64,000 nt of DNA from Drosophila persimilis (Eukaryota > Arthropoda > Insecta > Diptera > Drosophilidae), in assembly GCF_003286085.1 (NCBI RefSeq), contig NW_020825706.1, positions 4,278,001 through 4,342,000 on the forward strand, written 5' to 3'. Within the stretch, counting starts at the first letter, position 1, and every line of letters begins with the position of its first letter. Both the position numbers and the translations under genes were made by a program. Shown here piece by piece: positions 41,343 through 54,840 of the stretch. Under the pieces are notes generated by a model that worked only from the letters and a program-made list of their open reading frames with translations, did not search any database and had not been told where the DNA came from.

Positions 41343-44300
41343 CTGGCGGAAAACTTATTTCCGGTGGCGGGAAATATATATCCCCTGCCGGACAACTTAT
41401 CTCTGCTTACGAAATACGTCTCTCCGCTGACGGAAAACTTATTTCCGGAGCCGGGAAATCTATATCCGCTGGCGGACAACTTATCTCCGCTTGCAGACAA
41501 TTTATCTCCGCTGACGAACTACGATTCTCCACTGGCAGAAATCTTATCTCCGACGGCGGCAAATTTACATCCCCTGACGGACAATTTATCCCCGCTGACG
41601 AATTACGTTTCTCCGCCGGCAGAAAACTAATCTCCGCTGGCAGAACATTTACCTCCGGCGGCGGGAAATCTATATCACCTGCCGGACATCTTATCTCTGC
41701 TAACGAAATACGTCTCTCCGCTGGCGGAAAACTTATTTCCGGCGGTGGGAAATTTATATCCCATGCCGGACAGCTTATCTCTGCTAACGAAATACGTCTC
41801 TCCACTGGCGGAAAACTTACTTCCGGTGGCGGGAAATTTACATCCCCTGCCGGACAGCTTATCTCTGCTAACGAAATACGTCTCTCCACTGGCGGAAAAC
41901 TTATCTCCGACGGCGGGAAATTTACATCCCCTGACGGATAATTTATCCCCGCTGACGAATTACGTTTCTCCGCCGGCAGAAAACTAATCTCCGCTGGCAG
42001 AACATTTACCTCCGGCGGCGGGAAATTTATATCCCCTGCCGGACAACTTATCTCTGCTGACAAAATACGTCTCTACGCTGGCAGAAAACTTATCTCCGGC
42101 GGTGGGAAATTTATATCCCATGCCGGACAGCTTATCTCTGCTAACGAAATACGTCTCTCCGCTGGCGGAAAACTTATTTCCGGTGGCGGGAAATATATAT
42201 CCCCTGCCGGACAACTTATCTCTGCTTACGAAATACGTCTCTCCGCTGACGGAAAACTTATTTCCGGAGCCGGGAAATCTATATCCGCTGGCGGACAACT
42301 TATCTCCGCTGGCAGACAATTTATCTCCGCTGACGAACTACGATTCTCCACTGGCAGAAATCTTATCTCCGACGGCGGCAAATTTACATCCCCTGACGGA
42401 CAATTTATCCCCGCTGACGAATTACGTTTCTCCGCCGGCAGAAAACTAATCTCCGCTGGCAGAACATTTACCTCCGGCGGCGGGAAATCTATATCCCCTG
42501 CCGGACAACTTATCTCTGCTGTCAAAATACGTCTTTACGCTGGCAGAAAACTTATCTCCGGCGGTGGGAAATTTATATCCCCTGCCGGACAGCTTATCTC
42601 TGCTAACGAAATACGTCTCTCCACTGGCGGAAAACTTATCTCCGACGGCGGGAAATTTACATCCCCTGCCGGACAGCTTATCTCTGCTAACGAAATACGT
42701 CTCTCCACTGGCGGAAAACTTATCTCCGACGGCGGAAAATTTACATCCCCTGACGGATAATTTATCCCCGCTGACGAATTACGTTTCTCCGCCGGCAGAA
42801 AACTAATCTCCGCTGGCAGAACATTTACCTCCGGCGGCGGGAAATTTATATCCCCTGCCGGAAATCTTATCTCGGATGACAAAATACATCTCTCCGCTGG
42901 AAGAAAACTTACTTCCGGTGGCGGGAAATCTATATCCCCTGCCAGACAACTTATCTCTGCTGACGAAATACGTCTCTACGCTGGCAGAAAACTTATCTCC
43001 GGCGGTGGGAAATTTATATCCCATGCCGGACAGCTGATCTCTGCTAACGAAATACGTCTCTCCGCTGGCGGAAAACTTATTTCCGGTGGCGGGAAATATA
43101 TATCCCCTGCTGGACAACTTATCTCTGCTTACGAAATACGTCTCTCCGCTGACGGAAAACTTATTTCCGGTGCCGGGAAATCTATATCCCCTGCCGGACA
43201 ACTTATCTCTGCTGACAAAATACGTCTCTACGCTGGCGGAAAACTTACTTCCGGTGTCGGGAAATCTATATCCCCTGCCGGACAACTTATCTCCGCAGAC
43301 GAACTACGTTCCTCCGCCGGCAGAAAACTTATCTCTGCTGGCAGAACATTTACCTCCGGAGGCGGGAAATTTATATCCCCTGCCGGACAGCTTATCTCTG
43401 CTAACGAAATACGTCTCTCCGCTGGCGGAAAACTTATTTCTCGTGGCGGGAAATATATATCCCCTGCCGGACAACTTATCTCTGCTTACGAAATACGTCT
43501 CTCCGCTGACGGAAAACTTATTTCCGGTGCCGGGAAATCTATATCCCCTGCCGGACAACTTATCTCTGCTGACAAAATACGTCTCTACGCTGGCAGAAAA
43601 CTTATCTCCGGCGGTGGGAAATTTATATCCCATGCCGGACAACTTATCTCCGCAGACGAACTACGTTCCTCCGAAGGCAGAAAACTTAGCTCTGCTGGCA
43701 GAACATTTACCTCCGGTGGCGGGAAATTTATATCCCCTGCCGGACAACTTATCTCTGCTGACAAAATACGTCTCTACGCTGGCAGAAAACTTATCTCCGG
43801 CGGTGGGAAATTTATATCCCATGCCGGACAGCTTATCTCTGCTAACGAAATACGTCTCTCCGGTGGCGGAAAACTTATTTCCGGTGGCGGGAAATATATA
43901 TCCCCTGCCGGACAACTTATCTCTGCTTACGAAATACGTCTCTCCGCTGACGGAAAACTTATTTCCGGAGCCGGGAAATCTATATCCGCTGGCGGACAAC
44001 TTATCTCCGCTTGCAGACAATTTATCTCCGCTGACGAACTACGATTCTCCACTGGCAGAAATCTTATCTCCGACGGCGGCAAATTTACATCCCCTGACGG
44101 ACAATTTATCCCCGCTGACGAATTACGTTTCTCCGCCGGCAGAAAACTAATCTCCGCTGGCAGAACATTTACCTCCGGCGGCGGGAAATCTATATCACCT
44201 GCCGGACATCTTATCTCTGCTAACGAAATACGTCTCTCCGCTGGCGGAAAACTTATTTCCGGCGGTGGGAAATTTATATCCCATGCCGGACAGCTTATCT

Positions 44301-45582
44301 CTGCTAACGAAATACGTCTCTCCACTGGCGGAAAACTTACTTCCGGTGGCGGGAAATTTACATCCCCTGCCGGACAGCTTATCTCTGCTAACGAAATACG
44401 TCTCTCCACTGGCGGAAAACTTATCTCCGACGGCGGGAAATTTACATCCCCTGACGGATAATTTATCCCCGCTGACGAATTACGTTTCTCCGCCGGCAGA
44501 AAACTAATCTCCGCTGGCAGAACATTTACCTCCGGCGGCGGGAAATTTATATCCCCTGCCGGACAACTTATCTCTGCTGACAAAATACGTCTCTACGCTG
44601 GCAAAAAACTTATCTCCGGCGGTGGGAAATTTATATCCCATGCCGGACAGCTTATCTCTGCTAACGAAATACGTCTCTCCGCTGGCGGAAAACTTATTTC
44701 CGGTGGCGGGAAATATATATCCCCTGCTGGACAACTTATCTCTGCTTACGAAATACGTCTCTCCGCTGACGGAAAACTTATTTCCGGAGCCGGGAAATCT
44801 ATATCCGCTGGCGGACAACTTATCTCCGCTGGCAGACAATTTATCTCCGCTGACGAACTACGATTCTCCACTGGCAGAAATCTTATCTCCGACGGCGGCA
44901 AATTTACATCCCCTGACGGACAATTTATCCCCGCTGACGAATTACGTTTCTCCGCCGGCAGAAAACTAATCTCCGCTGGCAGAACATTTACCTCCGGCGG
45001 CGGGAAATCTATATCCCCTGCCGGACAACTTATCTCTGCTGTCAAAATACGTCTCTACGCTGGCAGAAAACTTATCTCCGGCGGTGGGAAATTTATATCC
45101 CCTGCCGGACAGCTTATCTCTGCTAACGAAATACGTCTCTCCACTGGCGGAAAACTTATCTCCGACGGCGGGAAATTTACATCCCCTGCCGGACAGCTTA
45201 TCTCTGCTAACGAAATACGTCTCTCCACTGGCGGAAAACTTATCTCCGACGGCGGAAAACTTACATCCCCTGACGGATAATTTATCCCCGCTGACGAATT
45301 ACGTTTCTCCGCCGGCAGAAAACTAATCTCCGCTGGCAGAACATTTACCTCCGGCGGCGGGAAATTTATATCCCCTGCCGGAAATCTTATCTCGGCTGAC
45401 AAAATACATCTCTCCGCTGGAAGAAAACTTACTTCCGGTGGCGGGAAATCTATATCCCCTGCCAGACAACTTATCTCTGCTGACGAAATACGTCTCTACG
45501 CTGGCAGAAAACTTATCTCCGGCGGTGGGAAATTTATATCCCATGCCGGACAGCTGATCTCTGCTAACGAAATACGTCTCTC
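41343..45582 (+). repeat. 1.7-kb higher-order block repeated at +2520 bp
   Basis: About 41,343-43,062 recurs at 43,863-45,582 with an offset of exactly 2520 bp (120 monomers) and rare mismatches. A third, partial copy lies 1239 bp upstream (59 monomers) at about 40.3-40.8 kb. The intervening 0.8 kb is a different mix of monomers. Confidence 0.75.
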
Positions 45583-48500
45583 CACTGGCGGAAAACTTAC
45601 TTCCGGTGTCGGGAAATCTATATCCCCTGCCGGACAACTTATCTCCGCAGACGAACTACGTTCCTCCGCCGGCAGAAAACTTATCTCTGCTGGCAGAACA
45701 TTTACCTCCGGAGGCGGGAAATTTACATCCCCTGCCGGACAGCTTATCTCTGCTAACGAAATACGTCTCTCCACTGGCGGAAAACTTATCTCCGACGGCG
45801 GAAAACTTACATCCCCTGACGGATAATTTATCCCCGCTGACGAATTACGTTTCTCCGCCGGCAGAAAACTAATCTCCGCTGGCAGAACATTTACCTCCGG
45901 CGGTGGGAAATTTATATCCCATGCCGGACAGCTTATCTCTGCTTACGAAATACGTCTCTCCACTGGCGGAAAACTTACTTCCGGTGGCGGGAAATCTATA
46001 TCCCCTGCCGGACAACTTATCTCTGCTGTCAAAATACGTCTCTACGCTGGCAGAAAACTTATCTCCGGCGGTGGGAAATTTATATCCCATGCCGGACAGC
46101 TTATCTCTGCTAACGAAATACGTCTCACCGCTGGCGGAAAACTTATTTCTCGTGGCGGGAAATCTATATCCCCTGCCGGACAACTTATCTCTGCTGTCAA
46201 AAACTTATCTCCGGCGGTGGGAAATTTATATCCCATGCCGGACAGCTTATCTCTGCTAACGAAATACGTCTCTCCACTGGCGGAAAACTTACTTCCGGTG
46301 GCGGGAAATCTATATCCCCTGCCGGATAACTTATCTCTGCTGTCAAAATACGTCTCTACGCTGGCAGAAAACTTATCTCCGGCGGTGGGAAATTTATATC
46401 CCATGCCGGACAGCTTATCTCTGCTAACGAAATACGTCTCTCCACTGGCAGAAAACTTTTCTCCGATAACAGACATCTTATCTCTGCTGCCGGACAACTT
46501 ATCTCTGCTGACGAACTACGTTTCTCCGCTGGCAGAAAACTTATCTCCGCTGGCAGAACATTTACCTCCGTCGGCGGGAAATTTATATCCCCTGGCGGAC
46601 ATCTTATCTCGGCTGACAAAATACATCTCTCCGCTGGAGGAAAACTTATTTCCGGTGGCGGGAAATCTATATCCCCTGCCGGACAGCTTACCTCTGCTGA
46701 CGAAATACGTCTCTCCGCTTGCAGAAAACTTATCTCTGCTGACGAAATACGTCTCTCCGTTTGCAGAAAACTTATCTCCGGCGGCGAGAACATTATATCC
46801 CCGGCCTGACAACTTATCTCTGTTAACGAAATACGTCTCTCCGCTGGCGGAAAACTTATTTCCGGAGCCGGGAAATATATATCCCCTGCCGGACAACTTA
46901 TCTCTGCTTACGAAATACGTCTCTCCGCTGACGGAAAACTTATTTCCGGAGCCGGGAAATCTATATCCGCTGGCGGACAACTTATCTCCGCTGGCAGACA
47001 ATTTATCTCCGCTGACGAGCTACGATTCTCTACTGGCAGAAATCTTATCTCCGACGGCGGCAAATTTACATCCCCTGACGGACAATTTATCCCCGCTGAC
47101 GAATTACGTTTCTCCGCCGGCAGAAAACTAATCTCCGCTGGCAGAACATTTACCTCCGGCGGCGGGAAATCTATATCACCTGCCGGACATCTTATCTCTG
47201 CTAACGAAATACGTCTCTCCGCTGGCGGAAAACTTATTTCCGGTGGCGGGAAATCTATATCCACTGCCGGACAACTTATCTCTGCTGACGAAATACGTCT
47301 CTGCGCTGGCGGAAAACTAATTTCCGGTGGCGGGAAATATATATCATCTGCCGGACAACTTATCTCTGCTGACGAAATACGTCTCTACGGTGGCAGAAAA
47401 CTTATCTCCGGCGGCGGAAAATCTATATCCCCTGCCGGACAACTTATCTCCGCAGACGAACTACGTTCCTCCGCTTGCAGAAAACTTATCTCTGCTGACG
47501 AAATACGTATCTCCGCTGGCGGAAAACTAATTTCCGGTGGCGGGAAATTTATATCCCCTGCCGTACAACTTATCTCTGCTGACGATATACGTCTCTCCGC
47601 TGGCAGCAAACTTATCTCCGGTGGCGGGAAATTCATATCCGCTTGCGGAAAACTTTTCTCCAGAGGGGGAAATTTATATCTCTGCTGACGAAATACGTCT
47701 CTCCACTTGCAGAAAACTTATCTCCGGCGGCGAGAAGTTTATATCCCCGGCTTGACAACTTATCTCTGCTAACGAAATACGTCTGTCCGCTGGCGGAAAA
47801 CTTATCTCCGGGGTCGGGAAATCTATATTCCCTGCCAGACAACTTATGTCTGCTGACGAAATACCTCACTCCGCTGGCGGAAAACAAATTTCCGGTAGCG
47901 GGAAATATATATCTCCTTCCGGACAACTTATCTCTGCTGACGAAATACGTCTCTCCGCTGGCAGTAAACTTATCTCCGGTGGCGGGAAATATATATCCCC
48001 TGCCGGACAACTTATCTCCGATGGCAGAACATTTACCTCTGGCGGCGGGAAATTTATATCCCCTGCCGGACAGCTTATCTCGGCTGACAAAATACATCTC
48101 TCCTCTTGCAGAAAACTTATCTTCGGCGGAGAGAAATTTACATCCCCGGCCTGACAACTTATCTCTGCTGACGAAATACGTCTCTACGCTGGCAGAAAAC
48201 TTATTTCCGGAGGCGGGAAATCTATATCCCCTGCCGGACAACTTATCTCTGCTGACGAAATACGTGTCTCCGCTTGCAGAAAACTTATCTTTGCTGACGA
48301 AATACGTCTCTCCGCTGGAGGAAAACAAATTTCCGGTAGCGGGAAATATATATCTCCTTCCGGACAACTTATCTCTGCTGACGAAATACGTCTCTCCGCT
48401 GGCAGTAAACTTATCTCCGGTGGCGGGAAATATATATCCCCTGCCGGACAACTTATCTCCGATGGCAGAACATTTACCTCCGGCGGCGGGAAATTTATAT

Positions 48501-51500
48501 CCCCTGCCGGACATCTTATCTCGGCTGACAAAATACATCTCTCCTCTTGCAGAAAACTTATCTCCGGCGGCGAGAAGTTTATATCCCCGGCCTGACAACT
48601 TATCTCTGCAAACGAAATACGTCTATCCGCTGGCGGAAAACTTATTTCCGGTGGCGGGAAATATATATCCCCTGCCGGACAACTTATCTCTGCTGACGAA
48701 ATACGTCTTTACGCTGGCAAAAAACTTATCTCCGGCGGCGGGAAATCCATATCCCCTGCCAGACAACTTATCTCTGCTAACGAAATACGTCTCTCCGCTG
48801 GCGGAGAACTTATTTTCGGTGCCGGGAAATCTATATCCGCTGGCGGACAACTTATCTCCGCTGGCAGACAATTTATCTCCGCTGACGAACTACGATTCTA
48901 AGCTGGCAGAAATCTTATCTCCGGCGGCGAGAAATTTATATCCCCTGCCGGACAACTTATCTCTGCTGACAAAATACGTCTCTCCGCTTGCAGAAAACTT
49001 ATCTCCGGCGGCGAGAAGTTTATATCCCCGGCCTGACAACTTATCTCTGCTAACGAAATACGTCTCTCCGCTGGCGGAAAACTTATCTCCGGCGGCGGGA
49101 AATCTATATTCCCTGCCAGACAACTTATCTCTGCTGACGAAATACGTCTCTCCGCTGGCGGAAAACTTATTTCCGGTGCCGGAATATCTATCTCCGGCGG
49201 CGGGAAAATTATATCCCCTGCCGGACAACTTATTTCTGCTGACAAAATACATCTCTCCGCTGGCGGAAAACTTATCTCCGGTGGCGGGAAATTTATATCC
49301 GCTGCCGGAAAACTTTTCACCAGAGGGTGAAATTTATGCCCCCTGCCGGACAACTTATCTCCGCAGACGACCTACGTTTCTCCGCCGGCAGAAAACTTAT
49401 CTCCGCTGGCAAAACATTTACTTCCGGCGATGGGACATCTTATCTCGGCAAACAAAATACATCTCTCCGCTGGCGGAAAACTTATTTCCGGTGGTGGGAA
49501 ATATATATCCCCTGCCGGATAACTTATCTCTGCTGACGAAATACGTCTCTACGGTGGCAGAAAACTTATCTCCGGTGGAGGGAAATTTATATCCCCTGCC
49601 GGACAACTTATCACTGTTGACAAAATACGTCTCTCCGCTGGCAGAAAACTTATTTCCGGTGGCGGGAAATTTATATCCGCTGGCGGAAAACTTTTCTCCA
49701 GAGGGGGTAATTTATAGCCCCTGCCGGACAACTTATCTCTGCTGACAAAATACGTTTCTCCGGTGGCGGGAAATTTATATCCCCTGCCAGACAACTTATC
49801 ACTGTTGACAAAATACGTCTCTCCGCTGGCAGAAAATTTATTTCCGGTGGCGGGAAATTTATATCCGCTGGCGGAAAACTTTTCTCCAGAGGGCAGAAAA
49901 TTTATTTCCGCCGGCAGAAAACTAATCTCCGCTGGCAGAACATTTACCTCCGGCGGCGGGAAATCTATATCACCTGCCGGACATCTTATCTCTGCTAACG
50001 AAATACGTCTCTCCGCTGGCGGAAAACTTATTTCCGGTGGCGGGAAATCTATATCCACTGCCGGACAACTTATCTCTGCTGACGAAATACGTCTCTGCGC
50101 TGGCGGAAAACTTATTTCCGGTGGCGGGAAATATATATCATCTGCCGGACAACTTATCTCTGCTGACGAAATACGTCTCTACGGTGGCAGAAAACTTATC
50201 TCCGGCGGCGGAAAATCTATATCCCCTGCCGGACAACTTATCTCCGCAGACGAACTACGTTCCTCCGCTTGCAGAAAACTTATCTCTGCTGACGAAATAC
50301 GTATCTCCGCTGGCGGAAAACTAATTTCCGGTGGCGGGAAATTTATATCCGCTGCCGGACATCTTATCTCTGCTGACGAAATACGTCTCTACGCTGGCAG
50401 AAAACTTATCTCCGGCGGCGGGAAAATTATATCCCCTGCCGGACAACTTATTTCTGCTGACAAAATACATCTCTCCGCTGGCGGAAAACTTATCTCCGGC
50501 GGCGGAAAATCTATATCCCCTGCCGGACAACTTATCTCCGCAGACGAACTACGTTCCTCCGCTTGCAGAAAACTTATCTCTGCTGACGAAATACGTATCT
50601 CCGCTGGCGGAAAACTAATTTCCGGTGGCGGGAAATTTATATCCGCTGCCGGACATCTTATCTCTGCTGACGAAATACGTCTCTACGCTGGCAGAAAACT
50701 TATCTCCGGCGGCGGGAAAATTATATCCCCTGCCGGACAACTTATTTCTGCTGACAAAATACATCTCTCCTCTTGCAGAAAACTTATCTTCGGCGGCGAG
50801 AAATTTACATCCCCGGCCTGACAACTTATCTCTGCAAACGAAATACGTCTATCCGCTGGCGGAAAACTTATTTCCGGTGGCGGGAAATATATATCCCCTG
50901 CCGGACAACTTATCTCTGCTGACGAAATACGTCTTTACGCTGGCAAAAAACTTATCTCCGGCGGCGGGAAATCCATATCCCCTGCCAGACAACTTATCTC
51001 TGCTAACGAAATACGTCTCTCCGCTGGCGGAGAACTTATTTTCGGTGCCGGGAAATCTATATCCGCTGGCGGACAACTTATCCCCGCTGCCAGACAATTT
51101 ATCTCCGCTGACGAACTACGATTCTAAGCTGGCAGAAATCTTATCTCCGGCGGCGAGAAATACGAAAAATTTCCGGTGGCGGGAAATATATATCCCCTGC
51201 CGGACAACTTATCTCTGCTGACGAAATACGTCTTTACGCTGGCAAAAAACTTATCTCCGGCGGCGGGAAATCCATATCCCCTGCCAGACAACTTATCTCT
51301 GCTAACGAAATACGTCTCTCCGCTGGCGGAGAACTTATTTTCGGTGCCGGGAAATCTATATCCGCTGGCGGACAACTTATCCCCGCTGCCAGACAATTTA
51401 TCTCCGCTGACGAACTACGATTCTAAGCTGGCAGAAATCTTATCTCCGGCGGCGAGAAATTTATATCCCCTGCCGGACAACTTATCTCTGCTGACAAAAT

Positions 51501-54500
51501 ACGTCTCTCCGCTTGCAGAAAACTTATCTCCGGCGGCGAGAAGTTTATATCCCCGGCCTGACAACTTATCTCTGCTAACGAAATACGTCTCTCCGCTGGC
51601 GGAAAACTTATCTCCGGCGGCGGGAAATCTATATTCCCTGCCAGACAACTTATCTCTGCTGACGAAATACGTCTCTCCGCTGGCGGAAAACTTATTTCCG
51701 GTGCCGGAATATCTATATCCCCTGCCAGACAACTTATCTCTTCTAACGAAATACGTCTCTCCGCTGGCGGAAATCTTATTTCCGGTGCCGGGAAATCTAT
51801 ATCCGCTGCCGGACATCTTATCTCTGCTGACGAAATACGTCTCTACGCTGGCAGAAAACTTATCTCCGGCGGCGGGAAAATTATATCCCCTGCCGGACAA
51901 CTTATTTCTGCTGACAAAATACATCTCTCCGCTGGCGGAAAACTTATCTCCGGTGGCGGGAAATTTATATCCGCTGCCGGAAAACTTTTCACCAGAGGGT
52001 GAAATTTATGCCCCCTGCCGGACAACTTATCTCCGCAGACGACCTACGTTTCTCCGCCGGCAGAAAACTTATCTCCGCTGGCAAAACATTTACTTCCGGC
52101 GATGGGACATCTTATCTCGGCAAACAAAATACATCTCGCCGCTGGCGGAAAACTTATTTCCGGTGGTGGGAAATATATATCCCCTGCCGGATAACTTATC
52201 TCTGCTGACGAAATACGTCTCTACGCTGGCAGAAAACTTATCTCCGGCGGAGGGAAATTAATATCCCCTGCCGGACAACTTATCACTGTTGACAAAATAC
52301 GTCTCTCCGCTGGCAGAAAACTTATTTCCGGTGGCGGGAAATTTATATCCGCTGGCGGAAAACTTTTCTCCAGAGGGGGTAATTTATAGCCCCTGCCGGA
52401 CAACTTATCTCTGCTGACAAAATACGTTTCTCCGGTGGCGGGAAATTTATATCCCCTGCCAGACAACTTATCACTGTTGACAAAATACGTCTCTCCGCTG
52501 GCAGAAAATTTATTTCCGGTGGCGGGAAATTTATATCCGCTGGCGGAAAACTTTTCTCCAGAGGGGGAAATTTATAGCCCCTGCCGGACAACTTATCTCT
52601 GCTGACAAAATACGTCTCTCCGGTGGCGGAAAACTTATCTCCGGTGGCGGGAAATTTATATCACCTGCCGGACAACTTATCACTGCTGACAAAATACGTC
52701 TCTCCGCTGGCAGAAAACTTATCTCCGGTGGCGGGAAATTTATATCCGCTGGCGGAAAACTTTTCTCCAGAGGGAGACATTTATAGCCCCTGCCGGACAT
52801 CTTATCTCTGCTGACGAAATACGTCTCTACGCTGGCAGAAAACTTATCTCCGGCGGCGGGAAAATTATATCCCCTGCCGGACAACTTATCTCTGCTGACA
52901 AAATACGTCTCTCCGCTGGCAGAAAACTTATCTCCGGTGGCGGGAAATATATATCCGCTGGCGGAAAACTTTTCTCTAGAGGGGGAAATTTATAGCCCCT
53001 GCCGGACAACTTATCTCTGCTGACAAAATACGTCTCTCCGGTGGCGGAAAACTTATCTCCGGCGGCGGGAAATCTATAATCCCTGCCAGACAACTTATCT
53101 CTGCTGACGAAATACGTCTCTCCGCTGGCGGAAAACTTATTTCCGGTGCCGGGAAATCTATATCCGCTGCCGGACATCTTATCTCTGCTGACGACCTACG
53201 TTTCTCCGCCGGCAGAAAACTTATCTCCGCTGGCAAAACATTTACTTCCGGCGATGGGACATCTTATCTCGGCAAACAAAATATATCTCTCCGCTGGCGG
53301 AAAACTTATTTCCGGTGGTGGGAAATATATATCCCCTGCCGGATAACTTATCTCTGCTGACGAAATACGTCTCTACGCTGGCAGAAAACTTATCTCCGGC
53401 GGAGGGAAATTTATATCCCCTGCCGGACAACTTATCACTGTTGACAAAATACGTCTCTCCGCTGGCAGAAAACTTATTTCCGGTGGCGGGAAATATATAT
53501 CCGCTGGCGGAAAACTTTTCTCCAGAGGGGGAAATTTATAGCCCCTGCCGGACAACTTATCTCTGCTGACAAAATACGTCTCTCCGGTGGCGGAAAACTT
53601 ATCTCCGGCGGCGGGAAATCTATAATCCCTGCCAGACAACTTATCTCTGCTGACGAAATACGTCTCTCCGCTGGCGGAAAACTTATTTCCGGTGCCGGGA
53701 AATCTATATCCGCTGCCGGACATCTTATCTCTGCTGACGACCTACGTTTCTCCGCCGGCAGAAAACTTATCTCCGCTGGCAAAACATTTACTTCCTGCGA
53801 CGGGAAATTTATATCCCCTGCCGGACATCTTATCTCGGCTGACAAAATACACCTCTCCGCTGGCGGAAAACTTATCTGCGGTAGCGGGAAATTTGTATCC
53901 GCTGGCGGAAAACTTTTCTCCGCTGACGACCTACGTTTCTCCGCCGGCAGAAAACTTATCTCCGCTGGCAAAACATTTACTTCCGGCGGCGGGACATCTT
54001 ATCTCGGCAAACAAAATACACCTCTCCGCTGGCGGAAAACTTATTTCCGGTGGCGGGAAATATATATCACCTGCCGGACAACTTATCTCTGCTGACGAAA
54101 TACGTCTCTTCGCTGGCAGAAAACTTATCTCCGGCGGAGGGAAATTTATATGCCCTGCCGGACAGCTTATCTCTGCTGACAAAATACGTCTCTCCGGTGG
54201 CGGAAAACTTATCTCCGGTGGCGGGAAATTGATATCCCCTGCCGGACAACTTATCTCTGCTGACAAAATACGTCTCTCCGCTGGCAGAAAACTTATCTCC
54301 GGTGGCGGGATATTTATATCCGCTGGCGGAAAACTTTTCTCCAGAGGGGGAAATTTATAGCCCCTACCGGACAACTTATCTCTGCTGACAAAATACGTCT
54401 CTCCGGTGGCGGAAAACTTATCTCCGGCGGCGGGAAATCTATATTCCCTGCCAGACAACTTATCTCTGCTGACAAAATACGTCTCTCCGGTGGCGGAAAA

Positions 54501-54840
54501 CTTATCTCCGGTGGCGGGAAATGTATATCCCCTGCCGGACAACTTATCTCTGCTGACAAAATACGTCTCTCCGCTGGCAGAAAACTTAACTCCGGTGGCG
54601 GGAAATTTATATCCGCTGGCGGAAAACTTATCTCCGGCGGCGGAAAATCTATATTCCCTGCCAGACAACTTATCTCTGCTGACAAAATACGTCTCTCCGG
54701 TGGCGGAAAACTTATCTCCGGTGGCGGGAAATTTATATCCCCTGCCGGACAACTTATCTCTGCTGACAAAATACGTCTCTCCACTGGCAGAAAACTTATC
54801 TCCGGTGGCGGGAAATTTATATCCGCTGGCGGAAAACTTT

